In this document: positions 61,308 to 64,000 of the stretch, in pieces
Numbering within the stretch: position 1 is the first letter of the stretch
Layout of the letters: every line of letters starts with the position of its first letter
Origin: Granulicella sp. dw_53
Lineage (GTDB): Bacteria > Acidobacteriota > Terriglobia > Terriglobales > Acidobacteriaceae
DNA: 64,000 bases
Direction of reading: 5' to 3'
NCBI RefSeq assembly: GCF_018449545.1
Contig: NZ_JAAVUR010000017.1
Location: 1-64,000 of the forward strand
Notes under the pieces: model-generated
Database searches by the model: none
What the model was told of the DNA's origin: nothing
The model's input: only the letters and a program-made list of their open reading frames with translations
Translations under genes and position numbers: made by a program

Positions 61308-62009
61308 TCAGATCTCAATCAACGTCTGAAGTCTGAGGGCATTTGCATACGCGTGTGAGAGTGCGGTGTTATCGAAGACAATCCAGACGTTATCGTGAGA
61401 TTTGACTTCGGCAGCCAACGCAGTCAGAAACTTGTCCTCGTAATTTGAATAGTAAGTACGTGGCGAACCGTGAAGGCGGTAATAAGCGAGCTTAGTGTCC
61501 CCGCCGGGTGTAGCAGCTATTGGATCGCCTTTGGGAGGATCGGCGGCCACTCTGGCGATCGCAAATCTTTTGAAAAGTGTATTCGCCGCGGTGGTAAACC
61601 AGTTTGTATTGCGTGGCTCAAGGACGACCTCCCCTTGATAGAGTTCCCGCACCAAAGAAAAGAAGTCTTCAGCAAGTGCGAAATCGAAGGAGAGCGATGG
61701 GGGAAGCTGAAAAAGAATGGGACCCATCTTCTCGCGCATGGGTTCAATCTGTTCGAAGAATGTTTTGAGCAAAGGAGCTGTATTGTGTAGTTTTTCTTCG
61801 TGAGTCACTGTCTTAGGAGCTTTTATGGAGAAGCGAAAGTTCGACGGAGTCTCTTTGGCCCACTTAGCCCATGTAGCGGTACGATGTGGACGATAAAAAG
61901 ATGAATTAATCTCAACGCAGGAAAGAGTGCGCGAGTAGCGATAGAGGCGAGTTCTTTCTTGCTCTTCGCTTGGGGGAATGGACCAGCCGGCAGTGCCAAT
62001 GCGATGCAT
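61308..62009 (-). CDS. DUF72 domain protein (YecE-like)
   Basis: A 233-residue TIM-barrel-like protein of the DUF72 family. Conserved blocks: IGTAGWSIPPSEEQERTRLY, RTLSCVEINSSFYRPHRTAT, FRFSIKAPKTVTHEEKLHNT, GPILFQLPPSLSFDF and AYYRLHGSPRTYYSNYEDKF, then VWIVFDNTALSHAYANALRL. The function is not established; nuclease-like folding and roles near DNA repair have been suggested for the family. Length is normal. It stands alone, with 384 gene-free bases upstream. Confidence 0.92.
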   Translation of the reverse strand: MHRIGTAGWSIPPSEEQERTRLYRYSRTLSCVEINSSFYRPHRTATWAKWAKETPSNFRFSIKAPKTVTHEEKLHNTAPLLKTFFEQIEPMREKMGPILFQLPPSLSFDFALAEDFFSLVRELYQGEVVLEPRNTNWFTTAANTLFKRFAIARVAADPPKGDPIAATPGGDTKLAYYRLHGSPRTYYSNYEDKFLTALAAEVKSHDNVWIVFDNTALSHAYANALRLQTLIEI

Positions 62010-62393
62010 GAAGGTTTGATGCTGCCTTACTGGAATCTACGAGAACCATGGATGGGAAACTTCAACCCAGGCAGGAGAGAGCCATTCAAAAATTGATTTC
62101 GCCTAATTCTTGGATTCAAGGATTGTTGTTCCGGTGAGTACTTGAGTGAGGCGCTGTCTGGCTCTGTATCCCTGGTCGGTGCCTGGATTACCTCGATAAC
62201 CAGTCTTTCCCCTTCTTGCCCGGTTGCTTCATTCCTGCTTACAATTAGCGACGTTTGTGTCCCCCTGAAGAAATTGTTCTCCTAATCAATTCTCGGATGT
62301 GAGAGGCTACAGCAAGCCTTCTCGCACACGTCTAACTCACAGGTTTCACGGAGCTATGGCTGTAAACGGTAAGTGCTGACATAGATACAACGA
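62010..62393. other. Gene-free stretch
   Basis: About 380 bases between divergent genes (DUF72 and methyltransferase); presumed to hold both promoters. Nothing else seen. Confidence 0.35.
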
Positions 62394-63266
62394 TTGGGAG
62401 ATACCTTGCGGCGTATTGAGTTGATTGAGATCCATGACCATCCTCGCTTTCCTGATCACTTACGTAATCTGTTCACGGATGCACTACAGGCGCTGTGGGA
62501 GCTCGGCAACTCCTATGGTCCAATCACGTCTCTGCTCCACGATGCTTTGGCGAGCGCCGGAACGGTGGAGGTGCTGGATCTTTGCTCCGGTGGTGGTGGA
62601 CCCTGGCAGCGTCTGGCCGAAAAGTTGGAACAGGCATTCCGGTTGCCCGTCCGCGTAAGGTTAAGTGACAGGTATCCGAATCTTGAGGCGTTCAAGCGGG
62701 CTCGTCTCCGATCAAACTCGAAGATCGGTTCAATCTCGCAACCCGTCGATGCATTACATGTGCCCGCGACACTGTCGGGCTTCAGGACTATGTTTTCTTC
62801 GTTCCACCACTTCGGCCCAGCGAACGCGCGGCGCGTGCTCCACGATGCGATGGAAGACGGCCGGGGTATTGGGATCTTCGAGGTACCGGGACGCAACGTG
62901 AAGACCGTACTATTGGTCTGCATGACACCGCTCATGGTGTTGTGGTTGACTCCGCGTATTCGGCCCTTTTGTTGGTCGCGTCTGTTCTGGACCTACGTTG
63001 TCCCTGTAATTCCGTTGGCAATCGGATTCGATGGGCTGATCTCCTGTCTTCGCGCCTATGCACCCGAGGAGCTGGAAGAGATGGTCGCGGAATTGAAGGG
63101 AGCGTCCCCAAAAGAGCACTATCTGTGGAAGGTTGGCGAGGAGCGTGGAGGGATGCTGCCCATCAGCTATATCATCGGTCTTCCATTGAGGAGTGGAGAG
63201 GACGCTTCTGAGATCCCTGCAAGCTCGGGGTTTACGCGCTCACCTACGGAGGAGCAGTATGTCTAG
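62394..63266 (+). CDS. SAM-dependent methyltransferase-like protein with membrane segments
   Basis: Class I methyltransferase of about 290 residues. Motif I is VEVLDLCSGGGGPWQRLAEK near residue 60, followed by RVRLSDRYPNLEAFKRARLR (acidic residue for SAM ribose) and a motif like FRTMFSSFHHFGPANARRVL. GRGIGIFEVPGRNVKTVLLV ends the Rossmann part. Two hydrophobic stretches (about 177-195 and 205-228, LWLTPRIRPFCWSRLFWTYV between) suggest membrane attachment, and GFDGLISCLRAYAPEELEEM returns to the enzyme-like C-terminus. Start is a TTG at 62394 or 62406 and is uncertain. The substrate is unknown. The 3' end overlaps the convergent LacI gene by four bases. Confidence 0.75.
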   Translation: MGDTLRRIELIEIHDHPRFPDHLRNLFTDALQALWELGNSYGPITSLLHDALASAGTVEVLDLCSGGGGPWQRLAEKLEQAFRLPVRVRLSDRYPNLEAFKRARLRSNSKIGSISQPVDALHVPATLSGFRTMFSSFHHFGPANARRVLHDAMEDGRGIGIFEVPGRNVKTVLLVCMTPLMVLWLTPRIRPFCWSRLFWTYVVPVIPLAIGFDGLISCLRAYAPEELEEMVAELKGASPKEHYLWKVGEERGGMLPISYIIGLPLRSGEDASEIPASSGFTRSPTEEQYV

Positions 63267-64000
63267 CGCAGTGCAGGCAGTGGAATCGTTGTAGCGATCC
63301 CTCGTATGCGAGTTTTTTGTACAGAGGATGATAAAAACCTAGAATCCGGGCAGCCACAGGAGGCGCGGAGGATTAGCGTGGCCGGCAGCAAGAGAGAGAT
63401 GGACGTCAACGTCTCATCCGAGCAGATTCGTTTGAAGAGGAGACGCGCTGCTTGTCTGCCAAGGTCCGCCGCAGGTTGGCGAACGACGGTCAGACTGGGA
63501 CGGAGGAGAGAGGCCAATTCGAAGTCGTCAAAGCCTATTAGAGCCATATCGTCCGGGATGGAGAGATTGAGCTCCTGGATAGCTTCCATTACATGACTCG
63601 TGGTGACGTTGTTGGTGGTGAAGATCGCCTCTGGCGGTGCGGCACCTGCGAGGGCCTGTTCGAGATAGATACGGATGGATTCGGCCGTCTCGGCCTGGAG
63701 GATAGCCTCGAACTTTAGCCCATGGCTGCGCATGGCGTCTTCGTAGCCTGCGATGCGCTCCTGAGTTGTGTAGATCTTTTCGCAGTCCGAGCTGATACAG
63801 AGAATGCGCTTGTATCCGTGAGAGAGAAGATGTGTGACGGCTTCCATGGAACCGCGTCGATTCTCGACCAGCACGACATCGCAGCCACTGTTCTCGACCG
63901 GGCGGTCGAGCAAGACGATGGGGGTACCATTGCCGTGCTCAAACTTGAGTTTTCCTGGGGTGGCAATCAGCAGCATGCCGTCCACGCAATGCTGCCTCAT
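63263..64000 (-). CDS. LacI family transcriptional regulator, partial (5' end outside window)
   Basis: The effector-binding part of a LacI/GalR regulator, at least 245 residues, entering from the window end. Blocks: VDGMLLIATPGKLKF, PIVLLDRPVENSGCDVVLVE, AVTHLLSHGYKRILCISSD, ERIAGYEDAMRSHGLKFEAI, PEAIFTTNNVTTSHVMEAIQ, IPDDMALIGFDDFELASLLR and PSLTVVRQPAADLGRQAARLLF are the standard periplasmic-binding-like sensor domain. The N-terminal HTH should lie just beyond position 64000. Members repress sugar-use genes; its targets may be beyond the window. The C-terminal tail after RASCGCP is unusually long and polar. Confidence 0.9.
   Translation of the reverse strand: MRQHCVDGMLLIATPGKLKFEHGNGTPIVLLDRPVENSGCDVVLVENRRGSMEAVTHLLSHGYKRILCISSDCEKIYTTQERIAGYEDAMRSHGLKFEAILQAETAESIRIYLEQALAGAAPPEAIFTTNNVTTSHVMEAIQELNLSIPDDMALIGFDDFELASLLRPSLTVVRQPAADLGRQAARLLFKRICSDETLTSISLLLPATLILRASCGCPDSRFLSSSVQKTRIRGIATTIPLPALR

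Noticed and set aside
24290..64000. Second attachment site (copy of the tRNA-Ala 3' end)
   Set aside because: No second copy of the tRNA 3' end was found by eye; a computed search is needed before defining the element's right end.
1..64000. CRISPR array, rRNA operon or intact insertion sequence
   Set aside because: No regularly spaced short repeats, no rRNA-like sequence and no transposase ORF were seen.

Overview
The window reads as chromosome of an Acidobacteriota bacterium, most likely family Acidobacteriaceae (Granulicella/Edaphobacter/Terriglobus type). The grounds are indirect: a GC-rich core with lptE next to holA, Tat-exported peptidases and a sulfatase, a PEP-CTERM protein, CocE/M14/M24 peptidases, and palindromic intergenic repeats that I remember from that family. 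Nothing here (no 16S rRNA) proves the taxon.

Region 1 (1-24.29 kb) is ordinary, gene-dense, intact core. The minus strand carries an AI-2E-family permease, a GH28 polygalacturonase, an acyltransferase-3 membrane protein, holA-lptE, ftsH and tilS. The plus strand carries a GNAT, an exported acetamidase/formamidase, an isoprenoid (MEP) cluster ispD - GxxExxY protein - ispF, a formylglycine-generating enzyme directly followed by the Cys-type sulfatase it should mature, an aldo/keto reductase, an M14 carboxypeptidase and a CocE-like hydrolase. These are followed by an M24 aminopeptidase (minus), fbp with a coupled small ORF, and tRNA-Ala(CGC).

Region 2 (24.29-30.84 kb) is a decayed integrative/conjugative element inserted at the 3' side of tRNA-Ala. 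It holds a doubly frameshifted tyrosine integrase, an excisionase-like HTH protein, a LysR-type regulator, the stump of a TrbC/VirB2 pilin gene, a broken yhcG (DUF1016 nuclease) with its small partner, and the first 75 codons of an ArdC-like antirestriction gene. The most interesting signal in the window is a 43-bp imperfect repeat present twice, once in front of the excisionase-like gene and once in front of trbC. The two copies face outward on either side of the lysR gene, at nearly equal distance from the two start codons. It looks like a shared operator through which the LysR protein would control excision and conjugation.

Region 3 (30.84-55.9 kb) is accessory chromosome full of gene stumps and chimeric junctions: GMC oxidoreductase C-terminus, AttH-like N-terminus joined to a cupin fragment, an Old Yellow Enzyme gene with a frameshift and a large internal deletion, a frameshifted cupin, and SnoaL, SDR and HxlR remnants. 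Between them are apparently intact redox and stress genes: medium-chain oxidoreductases, SDRs, an Old Yellow Enzyme next to a divergent TetR with a perfect 20-bp palindromic operator, cupins, a lumazine-synthase-like protein, esterases, an MFS transporter, a CMD/AhpD-like protein, XRE and DinB proteins. A cupin/TetR/OYE set occurs twice, one copy intact (41.0-44.0 kb) and one decayed (33.5-35.1 kb).

Region 4 (56.3-64 kb) is orderly again: glycogen phosphorylase, a PEP-CTERM protein, a phytase-like esterase, a DUF72 protein, a SAM methyltransferase with membrane segments, and the effector-binding part of a LacI-family regulator cut by the window end. No CRISPR array, rRNA or intact transposase was seen.
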